64,000 nucleotides of DNA, from assembly GCA_017883235.1 (NCBI GenBank), contig JADGNY010000012.1, positions 1-64,000 on the forward strand, read 5' to 3'. The position numbers and the translations under genes were made by a program. Below, piece after piece: positions 22,917-33,100 of the stretch. Every line of letters begins with the position of its first letter. Within the stretch, counting starts at the first letter, position 1. The DNA is from Thermoanaerobaculia bacterium (lineage in GTDB: Bacteria > Acidobacteriota > Thermoanaerobaculia > Gp7-AA8). The notes under the pieces were generated by a model. The model had not been told where the DNA came from and searched no databases. It saw nothing but the letters and a program-made list of their open reading frames with translations.

Positions 22917-25900
22917 ATGGGTAACGAAAGCCATAGGGCCCGATTGGCCGTACTTCTGCTTGTGTTTGCGTCGTGCGCCCAGTCACCTGTGCCTGAGCGG
23001 TTGGCTGTAGAAGAGCCGACGATCATTGATCGAAGCCGGCCGCATCAGCAGATTGCGGAGCTTCCCGCGCTTGACGCGATGGCGGCCGTCGATGCTGTCT
23101 ATCGCCTGCTGCCCGATCGGCGGGTGCTTCTCGCCGTGCGCGACATCTACGAGCTGCATACTGGACAGACGGCGAGCGTGGAGATCGATTTTCGCGGTGG
23201 CGGTTGGGAGCTTCATTGCGCCAACCGTCTGGTCGGACGCCTGACGGAATTGCCCCAGTTTGGAGAGGATCTGGCCTTGTTGTCGTCCTGGTCGCGCTCG
23301 CTCGCGCCGTCGCCGGCAACGCCCCCGCTTGCACCGGAAGTCAGCGCCGAGGCCGATCGACTGCAGGAGTCGTTTTCTCCGCCAGCCCTCATTGCTGCGA
23401 TGCGGTCGCTCTCACGGGCGGCGGGCAGCGGGCCGCTCGGAGCGGACGTTCTGCGTCGCGCGGCTCGCGTTGCCGTCGATCTGAATATTCAGATGACGGA
23501 CACCTACGGCGTTGGCGACGCCGTCTCGGCACGCGCACTCGCGCTCCTTGCGATGGCTCGCGAGGCTGATCCGCAATTTGGTGCTGAGGAAGCCTCGCTG
23601 TTCGCGGATGAAATGGGCTATGCAACCGAGGCGCGGGAGATGGCGCTGCGACTGCCGGCCGATGCCGTGACGCGCATCGCTACCGGTATCACGCCCGCTC
23701 GGGCAGACCTGTCGCCGGCGAGCGCGCGCCGCTCGTATCTTTCCGCGCGGCAACTCCTCATTCACGCCGGTGGTAACGAGCGCATTGAATCCGTCGCGCC
23801 ATACCTGGGCCGATTGCACGCCCGGGCGTTGCCATTGCTGTTGCGGAAGAGCGATTTCGAGAATGCCGTCGCCGCCGCGCACTGCGTTGAGGCGCTTGTC
23901 GTCGATGACGTGACGGGCGCCGGGTTCACGGATCGCATCGTGACGTTCGGCGGGACCGCGGAGTGGTTGGCAGAGGCCCAGGCAACGATTCCGGCGGCGA
24001 GGAGTGCGCCCGGAGCGCTGGCCGCGCAATATGAGTCGGCCCGCGCCAGGTACGCACGCGGCGCGGCGTCACGTCTTCTGGGAAGCGACGCCATTCTGAG
24101 TTTCTACGACGCTGTTTTCTATTCGGCCCTCGGCGCAGAGCTTGGCTTCTACAGTTCCAGTCTTGCCGACAGCAAAGCGACTAAAGATTTCGTCGGGTCG
24201 ATCGGAACGACTACGTCTGAGCCGGGCAACGAGGTGCGATCGGCGATGCGCGCGGCTGCTGCCAATCATTTCGAAGGTGGCCGCGGTGTCGAGCCGCAGG
24301 CGATCATCGGCTGGAATCATCTCGGTGGTGCGATACGAGCGAATACGCTGCTGGATTTGACCTCGGCCCGTGGAATTGATCAAGGCGTTCGTAGTGCCGC
24401 GTTGACCTCGTTCGCGGCACTCGATGGGCGGCCGCAGCAGATGCTGAGCGCAGGCCGTGTCGCACTGGCGATCACCTCGGATCCCTTACGGCGGGACCGC
24501 TACATGCGGACCGCCTTTCAACGTTCGCCGAGCGTCGCCGATGAGGGCGTTCGTGCGTGGTACTACTACCTGAGTGGCGACGTCGCGGCGTTGCGCCTGC
24601 TCGCCACACAGGAAAACGCACGCCGGGCCGATCGCGCCGTGGCCACGGACTATCTCGGGAAGCTCGGCGACGATGCCTTCGCCGGCCGCAATTTCGAATC
24701 GTTGCTCGCCGAATCGTACGAATACGTCTATCCGATTTATGCGGGATGGCTGAATCGCCGTCAGGCGTGGGCAGCGAAAGAACGAGCGGTGCGCCGGTGG
24801 CTGGCCAGCCATGCCGGGCAAAACGCCATCGAAGACGCGTATTACACATCCAGCCTTGCCGACGCGCTGGAGCACCAGGGACGCTACGACGAAGCGTGGA
24901 AGATCGTGGAGCCGCTCATCGACGTCGGGAGCGCGAACATCATCGGAACGGCGGTTTCGCTGCTCCAACGCCGTGGCCAGATCGAGCGGGCCAATGCACT
25001 TGGACGGGCCATGATCGAGCGATACCCAAGTGCCTGGAGCCGTTCAGAATTTGCCGTAATCCTCTGGCGGGAGAAGCGCTGGCAGGAAGCAGCAGCGCTG
25101 TTCGATCCGAAAGTGGCGCGCTACTCGCGCTCGGAATGGACAGAACACGTGCCTGAGGACTTCGCAGACACGTTCGAAAAAAGCGATGCAGCTGCGGTCT
25201 CTTCCGCGATGGATGCATTCCTCGATGCCGGCATCGACCCTTCGGATCTGCTGGTGTCCATCCCCGAGGCTCTACGCAAACATGGCCGCGCCGATCTTGC
25301 CTTCGTTGCGGCGGAGCGTGCTTGTCTACGCCACCCTTTGACGCAGAAAGGTCCCGGCGCCGCCACCGAACACGTGCTCGCCTACAAGATGCTCGCCGCG
25401 GCGAAAGGACCCGACGCGGCGATCGAATGGTTGCGGTCACGGACACCGGATGCCGCCGTTCTGCAACTGGTGGTGCAGATGTATCAGATGCGGCAGTACG
25501 CCGCTCTCTTTTCAGTAGCCAGTCCCAGGCCGGTGGCGGGGAAGAACATCGAACTACAGGTTTATCTCGCTGCGGCGCTGACGCAGTTGCGGGCTGCGCC
25601 GGATGATCCTCGGGTTGTGGCGTTGCGCCGCGAGGTCGCTGCCCAGCCGATTGATCCCAATTCGCTGCAGGGCATCACGCGCTACCTTCTGGGCATTAGC
25701 GACGAGAAGGCATTCATCGCCTGGGGACGATTGCCCAGCGGCCGCTATTCCGTCGAGTATTTCATCGGTCTCAAATCCGCGGCCGCAGGCGACTACGATC
25801 GGGCCCTGCGGGCGATCCTCGCTGCAACGTACGCCACGTACGGCTCGCCGCCGCAGGTTTGGGCGGACGGAATGTTGAGGACATGGGGCTGGGGCGATCA

Positions 25901-25946
25901 ACACGGCACGTGGCCTGAAGTGGCGCGGCGCACAGCAAACGAGTGA
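22917..25946 (+). CDS. large TPR-like lipoprotein of unknown function
   Basis: The roughly 1009-residue protein opens with a lipoprotein signal (LAVLLLVFASC, lipobox FASC) and is otherwise a long array of helical, TPR/SEL1-like pairs (for example DALEHQGRYDEAWKIVEPLI near 660 and SAAAGDYDRALRAILAA near 960). It should be anchored at the cell envelope and act as a scaffold. ATG 22917 has CGGAGA upstream; a start at 22899 is also possible. No catalytic motif is seen. The gene stands alone between the toxin-like region and array B. Confidence 0.65.
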   Translation: MGNESHRARLAVLLLVFASCAQSPVPERLAVEEPTIIDRSRPHQQIAELPALDAMAAVDAVYRLLPDRRVLLAVRDIYELHTGQTASVEIDFRGGGWELHCANRLVGRLTELPQFGEDLALLSSWSRSLAPSPATPPLAPEVSAEADRLQESFSPPALIAAMRSLSRAAGSGPLGADVLRRAARVAVDLNIQMTDTYGVGDAVSARALALLAMAREADPQFGAEEASLFADEMGYATEAREMALRLPADAVTRIATGITPARADLSPASARRSYLSARQLLIHAGGNERIESVAPYLGRLHARALPLLLRKSDFENAVAAAHCVEALVVDDVTGAGFTDRIVTFGGTAEWLAEAQATIPAARSAPGALAAQYESARARYARGAASRLLGSDAILSFYDAVFYSALGAELGFYSSSLADSKATKDFVGSIGTTTSEPGNEVRSAMRAAAANHFEGGRGVEPQAIIGWNHLGGAIRANTLLDLTSARGIDQGVRSAALTSFAALDGRPQQMLSAGRVALAITSDPLRRDRYMRTAFQRSPSVADEGVRAWYYYLSGDVAALRLLATQENARRADRAVATDYLGKLGDDAFAGRNFESLLAESYEYVYPIYAGWLNRRQAWAAKERAVRRWLASHAGQNAIEDAYYTSSLADALEHQGRYDEAWKIVEPLIDVGSANIIGTAVSLLQRRGQIERANALGRAMIERYPSAWSRSEFAVILWREKRWQEAAALFDPKVARYSRSEWTEHVPEDFADTFEKSDAAAVSSAMDAFLDAGIDPSDLLVSIPEALRKHGRADLAFVAAERACLRHPLTQKGPGAATEHVLAYKMLAAAKGPDAAIEWLRSRTPDAAVLQLVVQMYQMRQYAALFSVASPRPVAGKNIELQVYLAAALTQLRAAPDDPRVVALRREVAAQPIDPNSLQGITRYLLGISDEKAFIAWGRLPSGRYSVEYFIGLKSAAAGDYDRALRAILAATYATYGSPPQVWADGMLRTWGWGDQHGTWPEVARRTANE

Positions 25947-25975
25947 TCCGGTCGTATCGCGTGTGCCGTGGTTCC

Positions 25976-26150
25976 TGGGCTCCGCATAGCAGAAAGTTAG
26001 CTCCGCATAGCAGAAAGTTAGCTCCGCAGAGCAGAAAGTTTGCTCCGCATAGCAGAAAGTTAGCTTCGCATAGCAGAAAGTTAGCTTCGCATAGCAGGAA
26101 GTTTGCTCCGCATAGCAGGAAGTCAGCTCCGTAGAGCAAAGGGTTTGATC
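25976..26150. repeat. 21-bp palindromic tandem repeat array (B)
   Basis: Eight to nine units at 21-bp spacing (TCCGC at 25981, 26002, 26023, 26044 and so on to 26128) with the dyad GCTCCGCATAGC or GCTTCGCATAGC and AGAAAGTT or AGGAAGT. The unit is clearly homologous to array A1. After it one degenerate unit of the A2 type (TTTGATCCGCAGAATCAA) appears, so the order A1-type then A2-type is kept at both loci. Confidence 0.88.
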
Positions 26151-26300
26151 CGCAGAATCAACGAGTTAGCTTTGCAGAGCAGAAGAACTGCTCTCGAGAA
26201 ACGTGCAGGTTGTTTTCCGATGAGTCAAAGAACTGCTCTCGCGGGAATAAACGGCTGTCGATCCGAGAAGCGCCTGAGCTGCCCATGCTGTCGCCAGGAA
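26145..26300 (+). other. conserved flank downstream of repeat array B
   Basis: This stretch aligns with 15545-15700. It contains two related short segments, AGAACTGCTCTCGAGAA and AGAACTGCTCTCGCGGGAA, and an ATG at 26220 opening MSQRTALAGINGCRS. The sensor kinase start (26285) lies at its end. It could be part of that gene's leader. Confidence 0.5.
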
Positions 26301-27673
26301 GCGTCGACGCCGACGGCGATTCCGGCTTAATCTTTCCCGAGGTGACTCTGAGACAACTACGCTGGCTGGCGATCGCCGCACCGATGGTTGTCGTGGCGCT
26401 GCTCGAGCTCGCGCGCGTGACGACGATCGGGGTGACGTCGATCGGCAGCCGAATCGTGCTCGACGGGTTGGTCGCCGCCGCGCTGGTGATCGTGAGCACC
26501 TACATGGTGCGCGCCGTCGGACGGATGCAGCATCGCCTGGAGCGGCACAACGAAGAGCTGCTGGCGCTGCACGGCGCGGGGCTCGACGTCACCGCCGAGC
26601 TTTCCCTCGACGTCGTCCTGAATAAGGTGGTCCAGCGGGCGCGGGCGCTGGTCGGGTCGCGGTATGGCGCGCTGTCGGTCGTCAACGCTGACGGCTCGAT
26701 CCAGACCTTCATCACTGCAGGCGTCACACCCGAGGAACGCGCGCGCATCGGTCCGCCGCCGGTCGGTCATGGACTGCTCGGCGTCGTTCTCAATGAAGGC
26801 GAACGCCTGCGGTTGCCCGACATCGGTAAGGACCCGCGGTCGCACGGTTTCCCGCCGAACCATCCGGTGATGCATTCGCTGCTCGCCGTTCCAATCACCT
26901 GCAAGGGACCGTTCGTGGGGAACCTTTACCTCACCGAAAAGGAAGGGGGCGGAGAGTTCACGCCGGGCGACGAAGAGACGCTGGGACGCTTCGCCGTGCA
27001 GGCCGCCATCGCCATCGACAACGCCCACCTCCATCGCCAGGTCGCCGATCTCGCGGTGGCGCAAGAGCGATTGCGCATCGCCCACGAGATGCACGACGGC
27101 ATCGCCCAGGTTCTCGGATATGTGAACACGAAGGTCCAGGCGGCGATCGAGTATTTGCGCCGGGAGAAGACGGAGGAAGGGCTGGAGCAACTGCGCGAGC
27201 TTGCCGCCGCCGCGCGTGAGGCCTACGGCGACGTCCGGGAGGCCATCGTCGATCTGCGCACGCTTCCGGGACCGGCGCGTGCCTTCGACGACGTGTTGCG
27301 CGAGTACGTCGACCGCTGGAAAGAGCAGGCCGGGGTCGACGCACGGCTGGTCATCGACGGAGACCTGGTCATGCCCAACGGAATCGAGCTGCAGCTCGTC
27401 CGGATCATTCAGGAATCGCTTACCAACGTCCGCAAACATGCGAAAGCGACGATGGCGGCGATCGAAGTCCGCCGTCAAAACGGCAAGCTGCTCATCACCG
27501 TGAGCGATAACGGCGCCGGCTTTACCCAGGCCGGTCTCAGCCGGAGCGTGTTCCCCCGATTCGGCCTCTCGACGATGCGCGAGCGCGCCGAATCGATCGG
27601 CGGCACCTTCTCCATCGAGAGCGCACCGGGCGGAGGGACTGTGGTGAATGTCGAGGTGCCGTTGCCGGGGTGA
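26285..27673 (+). CDS. sensor histidine kinase, NarX/LiaS type (TM, GAF, HisKA_3, HATPase)
   Basis: The 462-residue protein has two membrane segments near residues 22-44 and 54-75, a GAF domain (about 95-250, VGSRYGALSVVNADG and FVGNLYLTEKEGG), HisKA_3 with H270 in HEMHDGIAQ, and HATPase (ESLTNVRKHA, DNGAGF, GLSTMRERAE). It should phosphorylate the NarL-type regulator encoded next. ATG 26285 is chosen since upstream readings run through the repeat flank; no strong ribosome binding site is seen. Confidence 0.85.
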   Translation: MLSPGSVDADGDSGLIFPEVTLRQLRWLAIAAPMVVVALLELARVTTIGVTSIGSRIVLDGLVAAALVIVSTYMVRAVGRMQHRLERHNEELLALHGAGLDVTAELSLDVVLNKVVQRARALVGSRYGALSVVNADGSIQTFITAGVTPEERARIGPPPVGHGLLGVVLNEGERLRLPDIGKDPRSHGFPPNHPVMHSLLAVPITCKGPFVGNLYLTEKEGGGEFTPGDEETLGRFAVQAAIAIDNAHLHRQVADLAVAQERLRIAHEMHDGIAQVLGYVNTKVQAAIEYLRREKTEEGLEQLRELAAAAREAYGDVREAIVDLRTLPGPARAFDDVLREYVDRWKEQAGVDARLVIDGDLVMPNGIELQLVRIIQESLTNVRKHAKATMAAIEVRRQNGKLLITVSDNGAGFTQAGLSRSVFPRFGLSTMRERAESIGGTFSIESAPGGGTVVNVEVPLPG

Positions 27674-27684
27674 GGAGCGGCGGC

Positions 27685-27776
27685 CTTCGGCGTTGTCGGT
27701 TATCGGTTTTCGGTTGTCCAGTACCGCCTTCTGCGTTTTAGCCTCCCGACAACCGACAACCGACAACCGACAACCC
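27685..27776. repeat. hairpin with 7-bp repeat arms
   Basis: GTTGTCGGTTATCGG at 27692 onward is complementary to 27747-27775, where GACAACC repeats four times with a 7-bp period. It lies between the kinase and its regulator, two genes one would expect on one transcript, so it may attenuate rather than end transcription. Confidence 0.55.
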
Positions 27777-27813
27777 GCGCAACGCGCCCAGCCGTCTGCC
27801 CTACACTACCCCC

Positions 27814-28470
27814 GTGCGCATTCTCATCGCCGATGATCACGCCCTCTTTCGGGATGGCCTTCGCAGTCTGCTGCAGTCGCAGGGGCATGAAGTCGTCGGT
27901 GAGGCGCCGAACGGGAAAGCGGCGGTCGAGCTGGCGACGAGGCTTCGTCCCGATCTCGTCCTGATGGACATCTCCATGCCCGAGCTCGACGGCGTTGCCG
28001 CGACGAAGGAGTTGACGGCGCACTTGCCCGACGTCAAGGTCGTCATCCTGACGGCATCGGAGCACAGCGAGACGCTCTTCGACGCCATCAAAGCGGGAGC
28101 GCAGGGCTATCTGCTCAAGAACCTCGAGGCCGAGGAGTTCTTTGCGCTGCTCGAGCGCGCCGGCCACGGCGAGCCGGCGCTGACACCGGCACTCGCGCGC
28201 AAGCTCCTGCAGGAGTTTGCGAAACCTGTTGCACACGAGAGCGCGTCCAACGTCCCGGACTCACTCACCGATCGCGAACGCGAAGTCCTCGAGCTGATGG
28301 TCGAAGGCGTCACCGCGAACCGCAAGATGGCCAAGCGCCTCGGCGTCAGCGAGAACACGGTGAAGTTCCACGTCCGCAACATCCTCGACAAGCTGAGGCT
28401 CAACAACCGCGCCCAGGCCGTCGGCTACGCCATGCGGCACAACATCGTCGACCGGGAAGGCGGAACGTAG
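27814..28470 (+). CDS. NarL/LuxR-family response regulator
   Basis: The 218-residue protein has a receiver domain (1-120) with D7, D8, phospho-acceptor D52 in LMDISMP and K102-type KNLEAEE region, and a LuxR/NarL helix-turn-helix (about 150-212, LTDREREVLELM and VSENTVKFHVRNIL). It is the natural partner of the sensor kinase encoded 140 bases upstream. The start is GTG 27814. Targets are unknown. Confidence 0.9.
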   Translation: MRILIADDHALFRDGLRSLLQSQGHEVVGEAPNGKAAVELATRLRPDLVLMDISMPELDGVAATKELTAHLPDVKVVILTASEHSETLFDAIKAGAQGYLLKNLEAEEFFALLERAGHGEPALTPALARKLLQEFAKPVAHESASNVPDSLTDREREVLELMVEGVTANRKMAKRLGVSENTVKFHVRNILDKLRLNNRAQAVGYAMRHNIVDREGGT

Positions 28471-28535
28471 GGTCTCGAAGGTTGCGCGGTCACCGGCAAG
28501 CTGGATTCACCGCGAGACCGCACAACTTCGAGACC
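28471..28535. terminator. bidirectional hairpin between convergent genes
   Basis: GGTCTCGAAGGTTGCGCGGTC (28471-28491) pairs with 28516-28535 (GACCGCACAACTTCGAGACC). GGTCTCG also recurs inside the arm. It separates the response regulator from the minus-strand gene. Confidence 0.6.
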
Positions 28536-28542
28536 GCGACTG

Positions 28543-28857
28543 TCAGCGCGTCTGCGGCGACGCCATCGTTACGCTTGCGGCGGTCTTGCCTTCCCTATTC
28601 ATCTTCACCACAACGCGCGAACCGACGGCAAACTCGTTCTTCTTCGCCGCGTGGCCTTTGGCATCCAGCCAGCTCGTCTTCTCCGTTGTATCGATCGTGA
28701 GGTCCTTGCCATCCGAGGTCTCCATCATGAACTGCGTACCGGTGTGCAGCATCGTGACGGTGCCCATGTAGGTGTGGATGTGACCAGCGTGCGCGAAGAC
28801 GTTTGCAACGGTAAACGTTACGGTAAGGAAGAGGAACAGCGAGATCATTTTCTTCAT
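28543..28857 (-). CDS. small periplasmic protein next to cytochrome c
   Basis: The 104-residue protein has a signal peptide (1-22, FLTVTFTVANVFA) and a mature start HAGHIHTYMG, a His-rich run that could bind metal, followed by a beta-rich domain (GTVTMLHTGTQFMME, GSRVVVKMN) like a small OB-type or DUF5666-like barrel. ATG 28857 with AAGGAC upstream is preferred to a longer reading from 28959. It follows the cytochrome c gene after 14 bases, so the two form an operon and may share a metal or redox task. Confidence 0.6.
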   Translation of the reverse strand: MKKMISLFLFLTVTFTVANVFAHAGHIHTYMGTVTMLHTGTQFMMETSDGKDLTIDTTEKTSWLDAKGHAAKKNEFAVGSRVVVKMNREGKTAASVTMASPQTR

Positions 28858-28871
28858 GGCATTAGTCCTTT

Positions 28872-29507
28872 CTAGGGGTGATGGTGTGAATGAGTGGCCG
28901 GCGGTGGAGCCTCGTTGCCGCCGGCGAGGAACGCGGCTTCGGACTGCATCTGCTGCCATTCGTCGGGTGTCTTCGGGTTGAGCTTCTCCATTTCCGCCAG
29001 CTCCTCGGGGGTGAGCTTTGGCAAGTGCCGGACCAAGTGGACGAGCTTCCAGTTGTCGGCGTCGTCATGGCCCGCGGGATCGCCCCACGCCGGCATACCG
29101 GTGAGCCGCACGCCGTTCTTGATGATCGAGAACAGCTCGCCATCGGTGAGCTCCTGGGTACGCGGCTGCCGCATGTCGGGTGTCTTCGGATAGAGGCCTC
29201 GTCCGATTTCGGTATTGCCGCTGCCGTCGTTGGCGTGGCATGTGGCGCAGTGGTCGGCCCAATGCGCGCGCGCCTCGGCAAGAACGCCGCTGCTGAGCGG
29301 AACCGGATTGCGAGCGTCGTGCATGAATGAAGGCGTGGCCAGGTGCCGCACCCCGCGAGCGATCGCGGTCTCGAGGAGCGTCGGCTCCGCGCGTGCGCTC
29401 AGCCCACGGCGAAGGATCAATGCGAGAGCGATGCCGATGACGAGGACCCCCGCGGCGATCATCGCCGCGAGCACTTTTCCGGTGGTGTGCCAGTGTTGCT
29501 GCGCCAC
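28872..29507 (-). CDS. membrane-anchored cytochrome c
   Basis: The 211-residue protein has one N-terminal membrane anchor (about 12-34) and a class I cytochrome c domain (about 75-165) with the heme site CATCH and the axial Met in RLTGMPAWG. The C terminus is His-rich (THSHHHP). It should carry electrons on the periplasmic face. GTG 29507 has GAGGTGA upstream. No oxidase or reductase gene is adjacent, so its partner is unknown. Confidence 0.85.
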   Translation of the reverse strand: MAQQHWHTTGKVLAAMIAAGVLVIGIALALILRRGLSARAEPTLLETAIARGVRHLATPSFMHDARNPVPLSSGVLAEARAHWADHCATCHANDGSGNTEIGRGLYPKTPDMRQPRTQELTDGELFSIIKNGVRLTGMPAWGDPAGHDDADNWKLVHLVRHLPKLTPEELAEMEKLNPKTPDEWQQMQSEAAFLAGGNEAPPPATHSHHHP

Positions 29508-29648
29508 GATCTCACCTCACATGTGCATCGAATGCATGTCCGCACCGATACCACGCAAACGGATGAATAGATAAAACGTGATTCCTCACAGAGTCGGACG
29601 ATCGCGAACCCTTGCATGACGGCCGCCATTCCAAATTGAAGGCCGCGA

Positions 29649-29676
29649 TTGACATCCGCACGCGAAGACATACACT
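29649..29676 (+). promoter_or_regulatory. sigma-70-type promoter of riboswitch transcript
   Basis: A perfect -35 TTGACA at 29649-29654 and TACACT at 29671-29676 with a 16-bp spacer. The expected start near 29683 is directly before the riboswitch core. Confidence 0.7.
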
Positions 29677-29689
29677 CTCAGGTGCCGCC

Positions 29690-29840
29690 TACGCGTGGCG
29701 GCTTGCCGGCCTAATCCTCGGCGCCGAGGAACGGGGGAACCAATTGAGCGACGGCTTGCCACCGTCCGGGGTGAATCCAGCCAGAAGCTGGTAGGGCTTC
29801 CAGTCCGAATCCGACAGCTAACCTCGTAGGCAGCCGGAAG
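29690..29840 (+). promoter_or_regulatory. c-di-AMP riboswitch (ydaO-yuaA class)
   Basis: The conserved blocks of this class are present in order: GGAACGGGGGAACCAA (29728-29743), GGGGTGAATCC (29768-29778), GGTAGGG (29790-29796) and TCCGAATCCGACAGCTAACC (29803-29822), then TCGTAGGC. The terminal TAGGCAGCC pairs with GGCTTGCC-type bases near 29700. The class binds cyclic di-AMP and generally turns genes off when the ligand is high. A promoter precedes it and an intrinsic terminator follows within ten bases, as expected for transcriptional control. The next plus-strand gene is the Oar-like receptor 300 bases on. Confidence 0.88.
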
Positions 29841-29849
29841 GCAGGCCTC

Positions 29850-29886
29850 AAACGCCGCGAAGCAATTCGCGGCGTTTGTCATTTTC
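29850..29886 (+). terminator. intrinsic terminator of the riboswitch
   Basis: AAACGCCGCGAA (29850-29861), loop GCAA, TTCGCGGCGTTT (29866-29877), then GTCATTTTCTG. It is likely the expression platform. From here to 30150 I see only a weak second promoter (TTTGAA...TAAGCT near 29908-29935) and the ribosome binding site of the next gene. Confidence 0.75.
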
Positions 29887-30150
29887 TGACGCCTAAAAAC
29901 TTCTGTTTTGAATTCACAGAAAGTTTGCTAAGCTACCGCAACATTCAGCACCGATGGATTCACGCGGATTCGAAAAACAGTACGCCTTTGAACGTCTGGT
30001 TGAATCCAGCAGCGTCCAGCGGTGTGCTCCGCTGGGCACAACTCATTGAATGCAAAAGGTTTGTCTGATTGCTGGCATTCGGCCAACGATCTGCACAAGG
30101 GTAGAAGCTGACAGGGTCTCAACGGACAGGATTCAACGAAAGGAGCCGAA

Positions 30151-33100
30151 ATGCAACGATACTCATCCCTCGGGTTTCGAGCGGCCACGATCGCCGCGAT
30201 GGTGCTTATCGCCTTACTTGCCGTAAGCGCATATGCACAGATTCAATCGGGAAACATCTACGGCAAGGCACAGGCCAAGGACGGATCAGCGCTTCCGGGC
30301 GTGACCGTAACTTTGACCGGCGTCGGCGCACCGCAGACGGTGGTTACCGACGCAGCGGGCAACTTCCGATTCCTCAATCTCTCGCCTGGGTCGTACGGAC
30401 TCAAGGCGGAGCTGGCGGGATTCGGAACGTCGACCCGTACGGGCATCACCGTCAACCTCGGACGTAACGCCGACGTGACGATGACGCTCAATCCGTCGGC
30501 GGCGGAATCGATCGTCGTCACGGCTGAAGCGCCGCTGCTCGACGTTCGCAAGACCGGCACGGGCGCCGACATCTCCAAGGTCGAGCTCGAGAATGTGCCG
30601 TCGGCGCGCGACCCGTGGGTCATCCTCCAGCAGACCCCCGGCGTCACGATCGACCGCAACAACGTCGGCGGAAACGAGTCCGGCCAGCAGTCGGTCTACG
30701 CATCGAAGGGTACCCAGGGCACGCAGTCGACCTGGAACGTCGATGGTGTGAACATCACCGACTTCGCCGCGACCGGCTCCTCGCCGTCGTATTACGACTT
30801 CGACGCCTTCGAAGAAATGCAGATCACGACCGGCGGCACCGACCCGCGCATCATGACCCCGGGTGTGCAGCTCAACATGGTCACCAAGCGCGGAACGAAT
30901 GACTTCAAGGGCTCGGCTCACGGATTCCATACCAGCCAGAGCTATCAGGCCACTCCGCAGATCCCGGCGGAAGCGACGAGCTACCTGGCCGCCATCAATC
31001 AGATCGACAAAATCAATGACGACGGCGGCGAAATCGGCGGCCCGATCATCAAGGACCGTCTCTGGTTCTGGGGCGCGTACGGGAAACAGGACATCAACAT
31101 CCTGACGGCTACGCTCCTCAATCCCAAAGACCCGACTTCGCGGTTCCACGACACGACCCAGCTCAAGAACGAAAACCTGAAGGTCAACGCGCAGCCCACT
31201 GCCTCGAACAGCCTGACGCTGGTCGATCAGTACGGCGCGAAGATCAAATTCGGACGGAACGTCAGCACCACGCGTTTCCCGGAGACCAGCTGGAACCAGA
31301 ACGACACGTACGCCAAGGGCACCGGCAGCCTCACCGATCCGACCCTCTGGAAGATCGAAGATACGCAGATCATCAATCAGAACCTCTACCTCACCGGTCT
31401 CTACTCGAAGGTGCAGGGCGGCTTTCAGCTCATCGCCGACAACGGCAAGGGCTGCGCGACTTTCGCGTGCGGCATCGACTCCCTTCCGGCCTTTCGCGAC
31501 AAAACTGTCGGCGGCGACGGTGCATGGCACCGCTCCTTCTATTCGGTCACGAGCCTGCGCCCGCAGAAGCAGACCCGCCTGGACGGTTCCGCGTTCGTCA
31601 ACACCGGGAAGTTCAGCCATGAGCTGAAGTTCGGTTACGGTTATCGCGTTGCGGACGTGACCTCGCGCACCGCGTGGCCGGGTGGTGAATATACCTATAA
31701 CTACGGCACCGGCTTTGGCGATGGTCATGACACAGGCCTGGTGGCTTTCCCGCGCTTCCCGAGCCTTACCTACTCTTCCAAATCGACCGATATGTATGTC
31801 GGCGACACGATCATGCTCGGCAACCTTACGCTGCAAGGAGCTCTTCGCTACGACCAGCAGAAGGGCGTCGTCTCCGCCGGAACCGCCGCAGCCAATCCCG
31901 TCGTTCCTGAGCTTCTCCCGGCCGAGACGTTCTCAGGCGAGTCGGGTCTGAAGTTCAACAACATCTCTCCGCGTCTCGGTCTGACCTATGCGTTGGGTGC
32001 CGATCGCAAGACTCTGCTGCGAGCGTCGTACAGCCGGTACGTCAGTCAGTTGACCAGCAATGCCGTGAACCCGGTATCCCCCGGCGCGACGTCGTACATT
32101 TACTACTACTACAATGATCTGAACCACAACAACGCCGCGGAACGGAACGAGATCGACTTCGCCTACGGCAACATCGGCCACTCAGGATTTGACCCCACCC
32201 ATCCGACCCTTTCGACGCAGTTCACGCGTTGGGCGAGCAATCTCAAGGCCCCGTACACCGACGAGATCATCCTCGGCGGCGAGCGCGAGCTGATGAGCGA
32301 CTTCAGCGTCGGCATCAACGGCACGTATCGCAAACTCGATAACTTCATCAGCACCGTCGGCGAGCACACGCAGGGCGCGGGCGACTTCTACAGCCCGTCC
32401 GACTATGTTCTTCACGCACCCGTCACCGCCACGCTGCCGAACGGCTCGACGGTGTCACTCCCGTACTACCAGTTGAAGCCCGGCGTTTCGGTTCCCGTCT
32501 TCAGCGTCATTCGCAACACGCCGGACTACTACCAGACTTACAAGGGACTCGAGTTCACCGCGACCAAGCGGCTGTCGCATCGCTGGATGATGCGCGGGAA
32601 CCTCACCCTGCAGGACTGGAAGCAGCACGTCGGTCCCGGCGCGATCGTCGATCCGACAGTTACGCGCACATGCGGCGTCTGCAACAATTCCGAGGTCATC
32701 TTCCAGAGCACCGGCAGCGGAGCGAAGGGCAACGTCTACATCAACTCGAAGTGGACTGCTGACCTGACTGGCACGTATCAGATCCCCGTCATCGAGACGT
32801 CGTTCGGATTCAACGTCAACTCCCGTCAGGGCTACTCACTGCCGTATGTGTTTCTCGTGAAAGGCGCTCCGGGCTCTGGTGAGGGCAACAAGTCCCTTCT
32901 GGCGCCGAGCGCCGTCGACACCTTCAGGGACCCCACGGTCACTGAAGTTGACCTGCGCATTGCCAAAGAGATTCGCTTCCAGAGGGTCGGCCTGACGCTC
33001 TCGCTCGATGGATTCAACATGTTGAACTCCAACACCATCCTGCAGCGCAACGTGGCACAGCTCAACTCGTCTGCCAGCAACGCGAATCCGTCTTCGACCA

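Noticed and set aside
29690..29840. Cobalamin or other riboswitch class
   Set aside because: The GGGGTGAATCC and GACAGCTAACCTCG blocks in that order are those of the c-di-AMP class; the cobalamin B12 box is absent.
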